Shown in pieces: positions 18,601 through 25,737 of a stretch of DNA of 48,540 bases. The stretch is from the NCBI GenBank assembly GCA_903824575.1, contig CAIJXJ010000052.1:1-48540 (forward strand), given 5' to 3'. Under the pieces are notes generated by a model that saw nothing but the letters and a program-made list of their open reading frames with translations, made no database searches and was not told the origin of the DNA. Each line of letters opens with the position of its first letter. The stretch's first letter is position 1. Position numbers and translations under genes: made by a program. This DNA is from an uncultured Methylobacillus sp. GTDB lineage: Bacteria; Pseudomonadota; Gammaproteobacteria; Burkholderiales; Methylophilaceae.

Positions 18601-20121
18601 GGCCGCCGCGCCCGGACAGGCGCCATAGGAGTTGCTGTAGCCGGAACCAAAGGCCGTATTATTGGTCACGCAACCGGTGTTGCCGGACATGCTGCTCACC
18701 AGAGTCCATATCGTTCCAGTCGAGTCCGTCACCGATGAACTGCTGACCAAGGGATTGCTGTTGCCGCTGCCACGGCAAAACCAGGCCGTGCTGGCTCCGG
18801 AACCACCCAACTGATAACAATGGCTGGAGGTCGAATCAGGATTGGAGGCAGACAAGCCCAGGGCCATCTTATGACTATTGTCGCTGACATAAGCGCTGGT
18901 GGTATGGGATGGCGTCACGGCAGGGATGGAACAAGCCGCACCGATGGTCGTCAGGGTGCGCGTCCAGGGCGTCGTCGTCGTCGTGTTCTGTACCGACTGC
19001 GTTTGCGAAACAGTCAGCGTGGTGGTGGTAGTGGTAGTGGTCTGGGTGGCACCGTCATACATGGGACGGATGTCGGAACCGTCCTGCTGGCCGATGGTGT
19101 TGCCCGCCAGATTGGAGTTACCACTCTGGCTGTTCCAAAAACCGTCGGTGGAGAGAATGGCGTAATTCTGCTGGCAGGAATACTGCATCGGGTCATTCGC
19201 CGTGACGGTATTGAGCTTGTTGCTCGGCAGCTTGTACGCGTACATCCGTCCCACGTCGGACAAGGCGCCGAGCAAGGGGGTCGAGTTGCCGGTAGAGACA
19301 CCATAGAGCTTGGAGTACCAGGCAGACTTCTGCGTGGCGTCGAATGTGGCAAGATTGACGAAGTCAGTGCCCTTGTTATTGTTCATGGTAGCGAAGCCGA
19401 CCCGAAAGCTGGTGCTGATGGGCTTGAACGCCAGCCCAGCCGAACTCTTCATCATCAAGACACGGGTACGGTAATAACTGTACCAGTTGGCAAAGTTGGT
19501 GCGTTCGTCCGTGCCGCCGGGGCCGGACGCCGCACCGACGGTGACCTTGGTAAATACGCCGCTGCCGGGTGTGGAACCGACGTTGCTGTTGCACTCCTTG
19601 AAGAAGGTGCCGCTGCTGTTATAGAAATTTCTGAGCGCCTCGGTGTTCTGTGCTCCCGTATATTTGTAGTAATAAGCGGCCCCGCCCCCGCTGGTGGTAG
19701 GCGACGTATCCGTATATTGGCCGAGAGAAAAGTGTGCAGAGAGATCGATGGTAGTCGTGGTGGACGCGCCAAACCCGTCAACCGGGGCGGCAGTAAAGCT
19801 GGAATTGGCATAACTGGTACCGGTGGACGTGACCGGTGGCGCGTAGGTAAACGTCGGGTCATAGAACACACCGTTGCACTGGTTGCTGGCATAGCCATAG
19901 GTGCCGGTGCCAAAGTACGGACTATTGCTGTTATCCGGCATGTAGTCCCAGGCCATGCTGCCAGAATCGTCCATCATCAGGAAGATGTTGGGTTGTACCG
20001 TGGTGGATACGCCGGTGATCAGAGGCGAATTGGAGATATCCGTCAACGCGGCCGGTGCGTTAATCGCGACGGACAATGCCACGAGAAACAGGGAAGTTTT
20101 AAGTTGCTTGAGGGTAGACAT
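15613..20121 (-). CDS. pilY1: Type IV pilus tip/assembly protein PilY1 (PilC)
   Basis: PilY1 sits at the pilus tip with the minor pilins and acts in pilus extension, adhesion and surface sensing. The 1502-residue protein has a signal peptide ending near residue 25 (APAALTD). A von Willebrand factor A domain follows, whose MIDAS motif is intact (FLMMDDSGSM, Asp51, Ser53, Ser55). The C-terminal third is the PilY1 beta-propeller, with repeats such as GGRGYYALDISNPAQPKALW and GRLYVINAATGALI. A Thr/Ser/Gly/Asn-rich block at about 358-650 interrupts the vWA region. I see no canonical DxDxDG calcium loop in the propeller. The ATG at 20121 follows GGAGACAAGC. It lies 21 nt after pilX. Confidence 0.93.
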   Translation of the reverse strand: MSTLKQLKTSLFLVALSVAINAPAALTDISNSPLITGVSTTVQPNIFLMMDDSGSMAWDYMPDNSNSPYFGTGTYGYASNQCNGVFYDPTFTYAPPVTSTGTSYANSSFTAAPVDGFGASTTTTIDLSAHFSLGQYTDTSPTTSGGGAAYYYKYTGAQNTEALRNFYNSSGTFFKECNSNVGSTPGSGVFTKVTVGAASGPGGTDERTNFANWYSYYRTRVLMMKSSAGLAFKPISTSFRVGFATMNNNKGTDFVNLATFDATQKSAWYSKLYGVSTGNSTPLLGALSDVGRMYAYKLPSNKLNTVTANDPMQYSCQQNYAILSTDGFWNSQSGNSNLAGNTIGQQDGSDIRPMYDGATQTTTTTTTTLTVSQTQSVQNTTTTTPWTRTLTTIGAACSIPAVTPSHTTSAYVSDNSHKMALGLSASNPDSTSSHCYQLGGSGASTAWFCRGSGNSNPLVSSSSVTDSTGTIWTLVSSMSGNTGCVTNNTAFGSGYSNSYGACPGAAAVSGHTVSVQNQTYSQVASGTATTVNNNTTTTSSTVQTINGQAQPPTITTVGPVASQVSSNTAAVSDTGAPGGGTSWNNSGSAASSCMATSPAAGGSTSAAGTSLIANNGGAVVTTLSGPTTTTPATYNGNPNPLTTLASSGGTSNTLADVAEYYYLTDLRTSALGNNLSSATGFVGTDVSTNNVPKGGQDSASWQHMTTFTLGLGARGKMVFSPTYQTETSGDFFSVKNGVLANTTGGICSWQANGTVCNWPIPNVSGIPENIDDLWHAAVDGRGTYFSATNPGMLALGLSSALANVSARTGGSAAATTSNPNVTSGDNFVFSSSFATVNWTGQLIRQQLDLTTGQVSSSIDWCADDTSVAAGTSTQACPTPNNLLDTQAAASPAGGSRNIYIYNSTATNGLMSFTYANMSGAQQAFFDQSAIASLSQFCTGAPSCLSATAQSNAAGTNLVNFLRGDRSNEGILTDNTKYYRQRPLILGDIVNAEAVYMKAPLHAYADPGYLAYVASLSARQGMVYAAANDGMLHAFYAATDLMDSSGNVSSGGVSVTGGAEAWDYIPSMVLPSLYHLADKNYSNNHQYYVDGTPIAGDICTSHCSNATTAVWKTILVGGLNAGGRGYYALDISNPAQPKALWEFTDNNMGLTFGNPQIAKVCDDATCATKTWVVLVTSGYNNVSPGDGVGRLYVINAATGALIRAISTGVGNTTTPSGLSRIIAQTVNSGSDQTVVQIYGGDLLGNLWRFDVNNNVGATGYDAQLLVTLHDAAGNIQPITEKPQVGIYNGNTLVYVGTGRYLGASDLVTTGTQTIYGIKDPLTLGTTPATAIYATNPHASGSGFVQQVQTTTTCPANSPSSICLPGEIVRTSTSNLVNFALSYGWYVDLPDSGERSYTDPTLQLGTLGFTANVPSVSACTVGGYSYSYFFDYRSGAPVSTSVTHVLSVKLGNALATRPVYVMLPNNSVVQLVRMSDGSTTTGSVPIGSASVGTRRVSRRELITE

Positions 20122-20142
20122 GCTTGTCTCCTTTTGGTTTTG

Positions 20143-20796
20143 CTACATGGCGACCATGGTCTGGAGGTAGCTCACGGTATTACGTGGACCGACGGTGCGC
20201 GTGGTAATGCGGTAATAGTTCTGGCTGGCATAGTTCAACACGACTTCCCCCGCCCCCTGACTGCTGGAGTTGATATTCGCCGCAGAGATCGAAACGGGAC
20301 AGCCGCTACCGGCGGCACCAGGGTCACCAACCGTTGCACACATGCGCGTGATGCTATAGCTCACCGTGTTGCCGGCGGCATCTGTGGGCAAGGTACAGGC
20401 CCTGCCATTGTTACTGCAGGTCAGGGTATTGACTGGAGGGGTGAGCGGATTGGGGTCAATTGAAGTCGTCCAGTACTGATCCCAGCTCTGATTGGCAGCC
20501 GGATCCTGACGCAGGGCGGAATAGCCGTTGCCATAGTTATTGGCCCACAACGGTGCACCGGTATTCGCTTCCAACCAGCTGATGGCGGCCTCTGTCCCCG
20601 CATCTCCGGCCTGGGTTGCGGCCTGTTTGAATGCCAGATTGCCGGCAATGACATTGGTAGTATCCACCGAGCGTACCATGGCAATCGCAGCCAGCGTCAT
20701 GGCTACCAGCACGATCAGCGCAATGATCAGCACCACGCCACCCTGCCGTGCACGCGGATTGACCGCAACGAAAACTGGTGGGCACGCGTCTAGCAT
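20143..20796 (-). CDS. pilX: Type IV pilus minor pilin PilX
   Basis: This 217-residue PilX-like minor pilin primes pilus assembly with PilV, PilW, PilE and PilY1. The prepilin signal is RARQGGVVLIIALIVLVAMT: a short basic leader, Gly, then a hydrophobic helix that lacks the usual Glu5, as is typical of PilX. The helix continues into AGNLAFKQAATQAGDAG, the usual PilX block. The start at ATG 20796 (MLDACPPVF) overlaps the end of pilW by 7 nt (ATGCTAG). Longer readings would run back into pilW. Cleavage by PilD is expected after the Gly. Confidence 0.88.
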   Translation of the reverse strand: MLDACPPVFVAVNPRARQGGVVLIIALIVLVAMTLAAIAMVRSVDTTNVIAGNLAFKQAATQAGDAGTEAAISWLEANTGAPLWANNYGNGYSALRQDPAANQSWDQYWTTSIDPNPLTPPVNTLTCSNNGRACTLPTDAAGNTVSYSITRMCATVGDPGAAGSGCPVSISAANINSSSQGAGEVVLNYASQNYYRITTRTVGPRNTVSYLQTMVAM

Positions 20797-21881
20797 CCAG
20801 TCTGCACTCCCAGCAGTTGCACGTTCTGGATCGGCACGGTGGTCTCGAACACCTTGTAACGATAGCTCTGCCAAGTGAAGCCGGTCGGCACGGCAGTAGT
20901 GGTCAGATTGATGGCGAGAGCCGAGGTGGTATAGCCATTCGGGTTATTGGCCATGGTGCCCGACCAGGTCGGCTCATTCGCAGTCACGACGGTCTTGTTC
21001 GGCTGGTCATTCCTCGCCGTTAGCGCAAGGCGAACAGTTGACACCCTGACCCAGCCGCAGGCCGTAGTCGGCGTGGTCTGGTCGAAGCTATCCACGATGC
21101 CAGTCATGGGGGCTGCATTGGTGTCGCGCCCGTATTGCGCCCGCAGGCTGACGATATTGTTGGCGATGGGGGTCCAGATGGCGACACTGCCAACATTGGC
21201 TGCCAGGCTGCAATCGTTCACCATGTAATCGCATGCAGTCAGGTTGCCGTTCCGTATGGCATAGACGCGCACAACCGGGGCGGCACCCATGGTGTAGAGT
21301 GAGCCACCGGTCATTCCGGCAACACTCGTTTGCACCGTGATGTTCGGATTTGCCACCGCCGTCACTGGGGTCATGATCAGGCTGCATGGGGCAGGACGCG
21401 TGACAGGTTCTGCAATAACGAGATCGTTTACGACAAATGAGGCATAGGCTTGCACCGCATAATTACTGCCTGCCTGCGACGTGATGCTGTTGCCCTCGGG
21501 TGGGCTGTTGCTGTTACCGTAAACCACTAGCAGGGTGTCCGTATTGGCATCCCCCGCCGGGATGGACGCATGATTGATGGTCACCGGCGCCATGGCCGGC
21601 AGGGTCACGCCCGCCCACAATTGCACATCACAGCCGATCAGGGCAGTCGTGCTGATGCCGACCCCTGCCTGCTGGATATCACGCTGCAGACTATAGAGCG
21701 CGATGGCGCCCCCGTTTTGTGCGTCACCGCCACCCGTGGTCGTGCGTTTTTGTGCTTCCAGCGTGCTGAACACCTGCATGATGACGATGATGCCAAGCAT
21801 GCCGATGACCAGACCGACCATGATTTCCACCAGGCTGAAACCTGAGACAGAGTGGCGGGCATTTTTGGAAATGGGCAACAT
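20790..21881 (-). CDS. pilW: Type IV pilus minor pilin PilW
   Basis: This 363-residue PilW-like minor pilin has the prepilin cleavage motif SGFSLVEIMVGLVIGMLGII, with Gly before the mature Phe and a Glu at +5. A long extracellular domain follows, with several paired Cys, for example ALIGCDVQLW and TACDYMVNDCSLA. PilW links PilX and PilV in the tip-priming complex. The protein ends ...GVQTGC, where the final Cys codon is created by the overlap with the pilX start. The ATG at 21881 lies 9 nt after the pilV stop. Confidence 0.88.
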   Translation of the reverse strand: MLPISKNARHSVSGFSLVEIMVGLVIGMLGIIVIMQVFSTLEAQKRTTTGGGDAQNGGAIALYSLQRDIQQAGVGISTTALIGCDVQLWAGVTLPAMAPVTINHASIPAGDANTDTLLVVYGNSNSPPEGNSITSQAGSNYAVQAYASFVVNDLVIAEPVTRPAPCSLIMTPVTAVANPNITVQTSVAGMTGGSLYTMGAAPVVRVYAIRNGNLTACDYMVNDCSLAANVGSVAIWTPIANNIVSLRAQYGRDTNAAPMTGIVDSFDQTTPTTACGWVRVSTVRLALTARNDQPNKTVVTANEPTWSGTMANNPNGYTTSALAINLTTTAVPTGFTWQSYRYKVFETTVPIQNVQLLGVQTGC

Positions 21882-21890
21882 GACTATGCT

Positions 21891-22355
21891 CTATCTGATC
21901 TGCGCGACCGTTGTGTAAACGTGGGCGCCGGCGGCCTCATTCGGTGCATTCCAGCTGATGGTAATGGTTGCCTGACTGCTGGGCGTGTTCAAGCTGGTTG
22001 ATGGAGTAGCAATAATGACCACCGTCGGTGGTACGGCGACTGCGCCAGGGAGATTAGCCGTCACATTACCCAGCCATGCGGTATAGGCCGCTCCATTCGG
22101 ACTGCTGAAATTGTTTTGTAATGCGACGAGTTGCAGGGCGGAAGAGGTCGAACGGTTAATGCTGCCCAGCATTTGTCCGACCAGTTGATTGCTCAACTGG
22201 CTGGCATCCATACGATATTTAGCATCGCCCGCGCTCTTGGTGGAAGCCGCCAGCAGGCCAACGATGGCAAGGATGCCCATGGAAAAGATCAGGATGCCGA
22301 TAAGGGCCTCCAGCAGCATGGCTCCAGCTTGTGGTTCGCGCAGGCGCATCAGCAT
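21891..22355 (-). CDS. pilV: Type IV pilus minor pilin PilV
   Basis: This minor pilin has 154 residues from ATG 22355, with a second in-frame ATG at 22349. The leader [11 protein letters not shown] precedes AMLLEALIGILIFSMGILAI, a prepilin helix with Glu at +5. LLAASTKSAGDAKYRMDASQ then matches PilV proteins. The start overlaps the end of the fimT-like gene (ATGCTGATG). A longer reading from 22391 would add 12 unneeded residues. PilV joins PilW, PilX and PilY1 in priming pilus assembly. The remaining sequence is short and has no obvious extra domain. Confidence 0.85.
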   Translation of the reverse strand: MLMRLREPQAGAMLLEALIGILIFSMGILAIVGLLAASTKSAGDAKYRMDASQLSNQLVGQMLGSINRSTSSALQLVALQNNFSSPNGAAYTAWLGNVTANLPGAVAVPPTVVIIATPSTSLNTPSSQATITISWNAPNEAAGAHVYTTVAQIR

Positions 22356-22978
22356 CCCTGTGGGTCGGTGCTGGCGAGCCCTGGGTCGCACATGCGAATT
22401 TGCCCGCCCGTGCCGACCTGAACCTGCATACAGCGTAGCGATCCGGCAGGCGCGCAGGTAACCAAAGCCGGATCAGGAATTTGAATAATGATATTGGCCA
22501 GCACCGTTACACTGCCGTCCTGGTTGGTGACGACAGCCTGCCGTCCCAAACCATTGAAGGCGACGGTTCCCTGGCTTGCGGCAACAATCACATTGCTCGA
22601 CCCCTGAGTGCTTGAACGGGTCTGGATGATGTAGGGCGCCACCGTATCCGACGGCGCGCTGCCACAGAGACCGGTCGGATCGCCACCATTGGCACCATTG
22701 ATACTGACCACCCAGTTGACTGCAGTGGTCGACAGCGTGCAGGTATTGTCCAGGCTGCTGGTCAATTGAAAGCGAACCTGGGCATTGCGACGCACGGCCT
22801 CGGCTCTGGCCAATTGCAGGCCATTCAGTAGGGCCTCGGCAGCGGTTCGGTTGCGGGCATTCTGGATCCAGCCGGTGAAAGATGGCGCAGCCATGGAGAA
22901 CAACAGGCCGAAGATCACCAACCCGATCAGGAGCTCGATCAGGGTAACGCCAGCTTGCCTGTGCCAAGAATTCAGCAT
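22349..22978 (-). CDS. fimT: FimT/GspH-type minor pseudopilin
   Basis: This 209-residue GspH/FimT family pseudopilin begins [20 protein letters not shown], a classic class III signal with Gly at -1 and Glu at +5. The GspH domain follows: [20 protein letters not shown] and [19 protein letters not shown] are its characteristic helix and first strand. FimT proteins act in minor-pilin complexes, and some bind DNA during uptake. The start at ATG 22978 overlaps the pilE stop by 7 nt (ATGCTGA). PilU-type naming is also used for such genes, so the symbol is tentative. Confidence 0.85.
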   Translation of the reverse strand: MLNSWHRQAGVTLIELLIGLVIFGLLFSMAAPSFTGWIQNARNRTAAEALLNGLQLARAEAVRRNAQVRFQLTSSLDNTCTLSTTAVNWVVSINGANGGDPTGLCGSAPSDTVAPYIIQTRSSTQGSSNVIVAASQGTVAFNGLGRQAVVTNQDGSVTVLANIIIQIPDPALVTCAPAGSLRCMQVQVGTGGQIRMCDPGLASTDPQGC

Positions 22979-23436
22979 GCGCCCCCGCTCTTTGTGATCC
23001 AGCAACTCGTCGGCATGTTGGCTGCTGCCCAACCGGCAGGCGCCGCGGTGGTTTGCATGTTATTGTTCTGATCGATGTTATAAGTGAATCCAGCCATGGT
23101 ACCGGTCCCCGTGGCAACAATGGTATAGGCAGTCGCGGTAGCCGCCACCGGGCAGGAGAAGCTGAAGTATTTGCTAGAAGTCGTATCGTTGTTGCAGGCC
23201 GGTCCCGCCACGTAGGTATGGTTATCCTGAAAAAACTGCTCCATCAGCACGCGCTTGGAAGCAAGGTTGGATGTGGCGTCAGGGATCTTCCCCCGCTTCA
23301 CATAGTTGCTGTAGGACGGTACTGCGATCGCTGCCAGTATGGCAATTACCGCCACCGTAATCATCAATTCAATCATGGTGAAGCCGCAGGCGCCTGTCCT
23401 GGCGCGAAGGCATTCGACTTTTTGTCTGGTCATCAT
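22972..23436 (-). CDS. pilE: Type IV pilin-like protein PilE
   Basis: This 154-residue type IVa pilin-like protein has the prepilin motif [20 protein letters not shown] followed by [20 protein letters not shown], the standard PilE/PilA helix. The C-terminal part has Cys pairs (ACNND and [18 protein letters not shown] at the end), as in minor pilin PilE. It is first in the operon here, whereas many species have pilE last, after pilY1. The ATG at 23436 (MMTRQKVEC) has only a weak ribosome binding site. A second ATG follows immediately. The 275-nt region upstream should hold the operon promoter, but I found no convincing sigma-70 or sigma-54 motif. Confidence 0.88.
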   Translation of the reverse strand: MMTRQKVECLRARTGACGFTMIELMITVAVIAILAAIAVPSYSNYVKRGKIPDATSNLASKRVLMEQFFQDNHTYVAGPACNNDTTSSKYFSFSCPVAATATAYTIVATGTGTMAGFTYNIDQNNNMQTTAAPAGWAAANMPTSCWITKSGGAC

Positions 23437-23685
23437 TTATTCCACCCACCCCGGGATTTACTCTGGTTTCTTCAACACCGTCAGACTTGACATCCATGTC
23501 ATTCGGCACCCCAAGCACCATCATCGCAGCATGACAGATACTGAAATCAAGCGTAGTTTACTGCGCTGTATGATGGATCGGAATAGTTTTCAGATGGGCG
23601 CATCGGATATTGCGACCAACGGTTGCCCGTCGAGTCAAGGACCAGGGCTTGAGAGAGAAAACATAGGACTGAGGAGGAAAACAAA

Positions 23686-23706
23686 GAACTAAGGGACTAG
23701 CGACTG
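23686..23706. repeat. Degenerate heptanucleotide tandem repeat
   Basis: Three adjoining 7-mers, GAACTAA, GGGACTA and GCGACTG, lie just beyond the stop of the small gene at 23712. In-phase relatives AGGGCTT and AGGACTG occur at 23644-23650 and 23665-23671. The unit resembles the array at 1473-1500. Confidence 0.45.
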
Positions 23707-23711
23707 CTGTT

Positions 23712-24029
23712 TCAGTTCAGCCGTATTGGCGCCCCACTATCAGCGTTGTAATACTGGCGCCTGATGCATCCTGGAATCGCCAGCAGGCTGCCGTCATAGA
23801 GCATGCTATCCCCTACCTCGACCGTGGCATAGCCGCTATGGAACAGAACTATCTGCGCATCAGTACAACCGCTGCGGAAACGGTAGGCGTCAGAAAATTC
23901 ATCCTCATCTTCGCCGCATAGCCTCCACCCTGGCTGGCCAGTCAACTGACTCAACCACTCCGGCATATCGACCTCGGCGTGGCAGACCACCGAAAAGTCA
24001 AACTCGGACGTTATGGCTTGCTCTAACAT
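23712..24029 (-). CDS. Hypothetical protein, 105 residues
   Basis: I do not recognise the family. The protein is acidic and soluble, without a signal peptide or membrane segment. It contains WRLCGEDEDEFSDAYRFRSG and a glycine-containing beta-like second half (ATVEVGDSMLYDGSLLAIPG), which could be a small beta-barrel or cupin-like fold. The ATG at 24029 has an excellent ribosome binding site (AGGAGA, 6 nt away), which supports real expression. It lies upstream of the pilE operon on the same strand, separated by 275 nt with decayed repeats, so a shared function is not implied. Confidence 0.6.
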   Translation of the reverse strand: MLEQAITSEFDFSVVCHAEVDMPEWLSQLTGQPGWRLCGEDEDEFSDAYRFRSGCTDAQIVLFHSGYATVEVGDSMLYDGSLLAIPGCIRRQYYNADSGAPIRLN

Positions 24030-24227
24030 GTCGTTCTCCTAAAGTAGCTATCAACTGTCAGGAAAACCGGCTTTGACTTGGCCGCTGACTGAGCGCTGAT
24101 TGCTGTCTGCTTAATATGTTATCGGCTATATGATGCCAAAATTGAGAACTTCAAGAGCCGCACCTTGCCTTCCGCCAGCTAGGATGGGATGATTCCTGCA
24201 TTTCAAGCCTTGCCTTCCGGGAACCCC

Positions 24228-25085
24228 ATGTCAGACCTGCTGCAACTCCTGCATGACCACCCGCCGCTCTTCATCGCCGCATTCACGCTGTTCGGGTTGA
24301 TGGTCGGCAGCTTTTTGAATGTCGTGATCCATCGCCTGCCAAAAATGATGGAAGCAGAGTGGGCAACACACCATGCCGAAGCCAGGGGAGAAGAATTTCC
24401 GCCAGCGGGCCAATACAACCTGATCGTGCCGCGCTCCGCCTGCCCGACCTGCGGACATCAGATCACGGCGCTGGAGAATATTCCACTGCTGAGCTATCTC
24501 GCGCTGCGGGGAAAATGCTCCGCCTGCCACGCCGGCATCAGCCCCCGTTACCCGCTGGTAGAAGCCCTGACCGGGGTTTTAAGCGGACTGGTGGCATGGC
24601 ACTTCGGCTTCAGCGGCATGGCCCTCGCGGCATTGCTGTTCACGTTTTCACTGATCGCCTTGACCTTCATCGACTTCGACACCTTTCTGCTGCCGGATGA
24701 CATCACCCTGCCGCTGCTATGGGCCGGGCTACTGTTCAACCTGGGTGGCGGCTTCACCAACCTGCAATCTGCCGTAATCGGTGCCATGGCGGGTTATCTG
24801 ACACTGTGGTCGATCTATTGGTTGTTCAAGCTGGTCACCGGGCGCGAGGGCATGGGCTTCGGCGACTTCAAGCTGCTTGCCGCCATCGGCGCCTGGTTCG
24901 GCTGGCAACTGCTGCCGGCGGTCATCCTGCTATCCTCCCTAACAGGATCCGTGATTGGTATTGGCCTGATGATAGTGGCACGCCATGGCCGCAACGTACC
25001 TATCCCGTTCGGCCCTTACCTGGCGCTGGGCGGCATATTAGCCCTGTTCTGCGGGCCACAATTGGCACGCTTCTATCTACCATGA
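24228..25085 (+). CDS. pilD: Type IV prepilin peptidase / N-methyltransferase
   Basis: PilD cleaves the leader of prepilins after Gly and N-methylates the new N terminus in the inner membrane. It would process the minor pilins encoded at 20-23.4 kb. The protein has 285 residues from ATG 24228. The N-terminal domain has the zinc-type cysteines CPTC (72/75) and CSAC (97/100). The aspartic protease residues lie in FIDFDTFLLPDDITLP and in the GxGD motif of GMGFGDFKLLAAIGAW. About eight membrane segments are present. An upstream ATG at 24189 has an AGGA site and would add 13 residues; I prefer 24228 by family alignment. The stop overlaps coaE by 4 nt. Confidence 0.95.
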   Translation: MSDLLQLLHDHPPLFIAAFTLFGLMVGSFLNVVIHRLPKMMEAEWATHHAEARGEEFPPAGQYNLIVPRSACPTCGHQITALENIPLLSYLALRGKCSACHAGISPRYPLVEALTGVLSGLVAWHFGFSGMALAALLFTFSLIALTFIDFDTFLLPDDITLPLLWAGLLFNLGGGFTNLQSAVIGAMAGYLTLWSIYWLFKLVTGREGMGFGDFKLLAAIGAWFGWQLLPAVILLSSLTGSVIGIGLMIVARHGRNVPIPFGPYLALGGILALFCGPQLARFYLP

Positions 25086-25696
25086 TTGTCGGTCTCACTG
25101 GCGGCATCGGCAGCGGCAAGAGCGAGGCCGCGCATCTGTTTGCCGAACTGGGCGTGCCGGTGACTGACACCGACCAGATCGCCCACGCACTGACCGCCCC
25201 GGACCAGCCTGCATTGCAAGAAATTGCAGCCGCGCTGGGCGCAGATATGCTGAATTCAGATGGCTCGCTCAATCGTGCACGGCTTCGGCAACACGTGTTT
25301 GACGAAGCCGATGCGCGCCGACAGTTGGAAGCGATCTTGCATCCCCGCATTCGGGAACGCGCGATTCTGGACCTGGCCGGGCACTCCACTGCACCCTATC
25401 AGATACTGGTTGTTCCGCTTCTATTCGAGGGCTCGGCGTATACCGGCCTGATCAGCCGCAGCCTCGTCATCGATTGCCCCGAAACACAACAAATCCAACG
25501 AACCATGGCGCGCAGCCAACTGAACGCAGCTGAAATAAAAGCGATCATGGCGGCACAATTATCCAGAAGCCAGCGTCTTGCACTAGCGGACGATGTGATT
25601 GAAAACATGGGCTCGCTCCAGGATCTCCATGCCAAGGTCCTGGAAAAACACGAAAAATACATTAATACTTGCATAGTTAGCCAATCAATTTCATAA
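25082..25696 (+). CDS. coaE: Dephospho-CoA kinase
   Basis: CoaE phosphorylates dephospho-CoA in the last step of coenzyme A synthesis. The 204-residue protein starts MIVGLTGGIGSGKSEAA, with the P-loop GGIGSGKS. DTDQIAHALT and LHPRIRER match the CoA- and ribose-binding blocks. VPLLFEGSAYTGL contains the conserved substrate-binding stretch. The ATG overlaps the pilD stop (ATGA), which fixes the start; the reading frame upstream of it only shadows pilD. pilD-coaE-zapD is a common order in Beta- and Gammaproteobacteria. Confidence 0.96.
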   Translation: MIVGLTGGIGSGKSEAAHLFAELGVPVTDTDQIAHALTAPDQPALQEIAAALGADMLNSDGSLNRARLRQHVFDEADARRQLEAILHPRIRERAILDLAGHSTAPYQILVVPLLFEGSAYTGLISRSLVIDCPETQQIQRTMARSQLNAAEIKAIMAAQLSRSQRLALADDVIENMGSLQDLHAKVLEKHEKYINTCIVSQSIS

Positions 25697-25713
25697 TCCA
25701 CAGGAACTAAAAC

Positions 25714-25734
25714 ATGGCGTACTTTTACGGTTAA
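25714..25734 (+). other. Possible 6-codon upstream ORF before zapD
   Basis: ATG GCG TAC TTT TAC GGT TAA (MAYFYG) follows an AGGA ribosome binding site at ideal spacing. It ends 3 nt before the GTG start of zapD, in the same frame. The zapD GTG itself has no Shine-Dalgarno sequence. The mini-ORF may therefore drive reinitiation at zapD, or it may be the old zapD start separated by a nonsense codon. Confidence 0.4.
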
Positions 25735-25737
25735 TCA

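Noticed and set aside
18820-20463. A 547-codon open frame on the plus strand opposite pilY1
   Set aside because: It is antisense to the clear PilY1 frame, Gly/Arg-rich and without any recognisable domain. Long antisense frames are expected in GC-rich genes.
23437-23711. Sigma-54 promoter for the pilE operon
   Set aside because: I looked for GG-N10-GC spacing of the TGGCAC/TTGC type on the minus strand and found no acceptable match.
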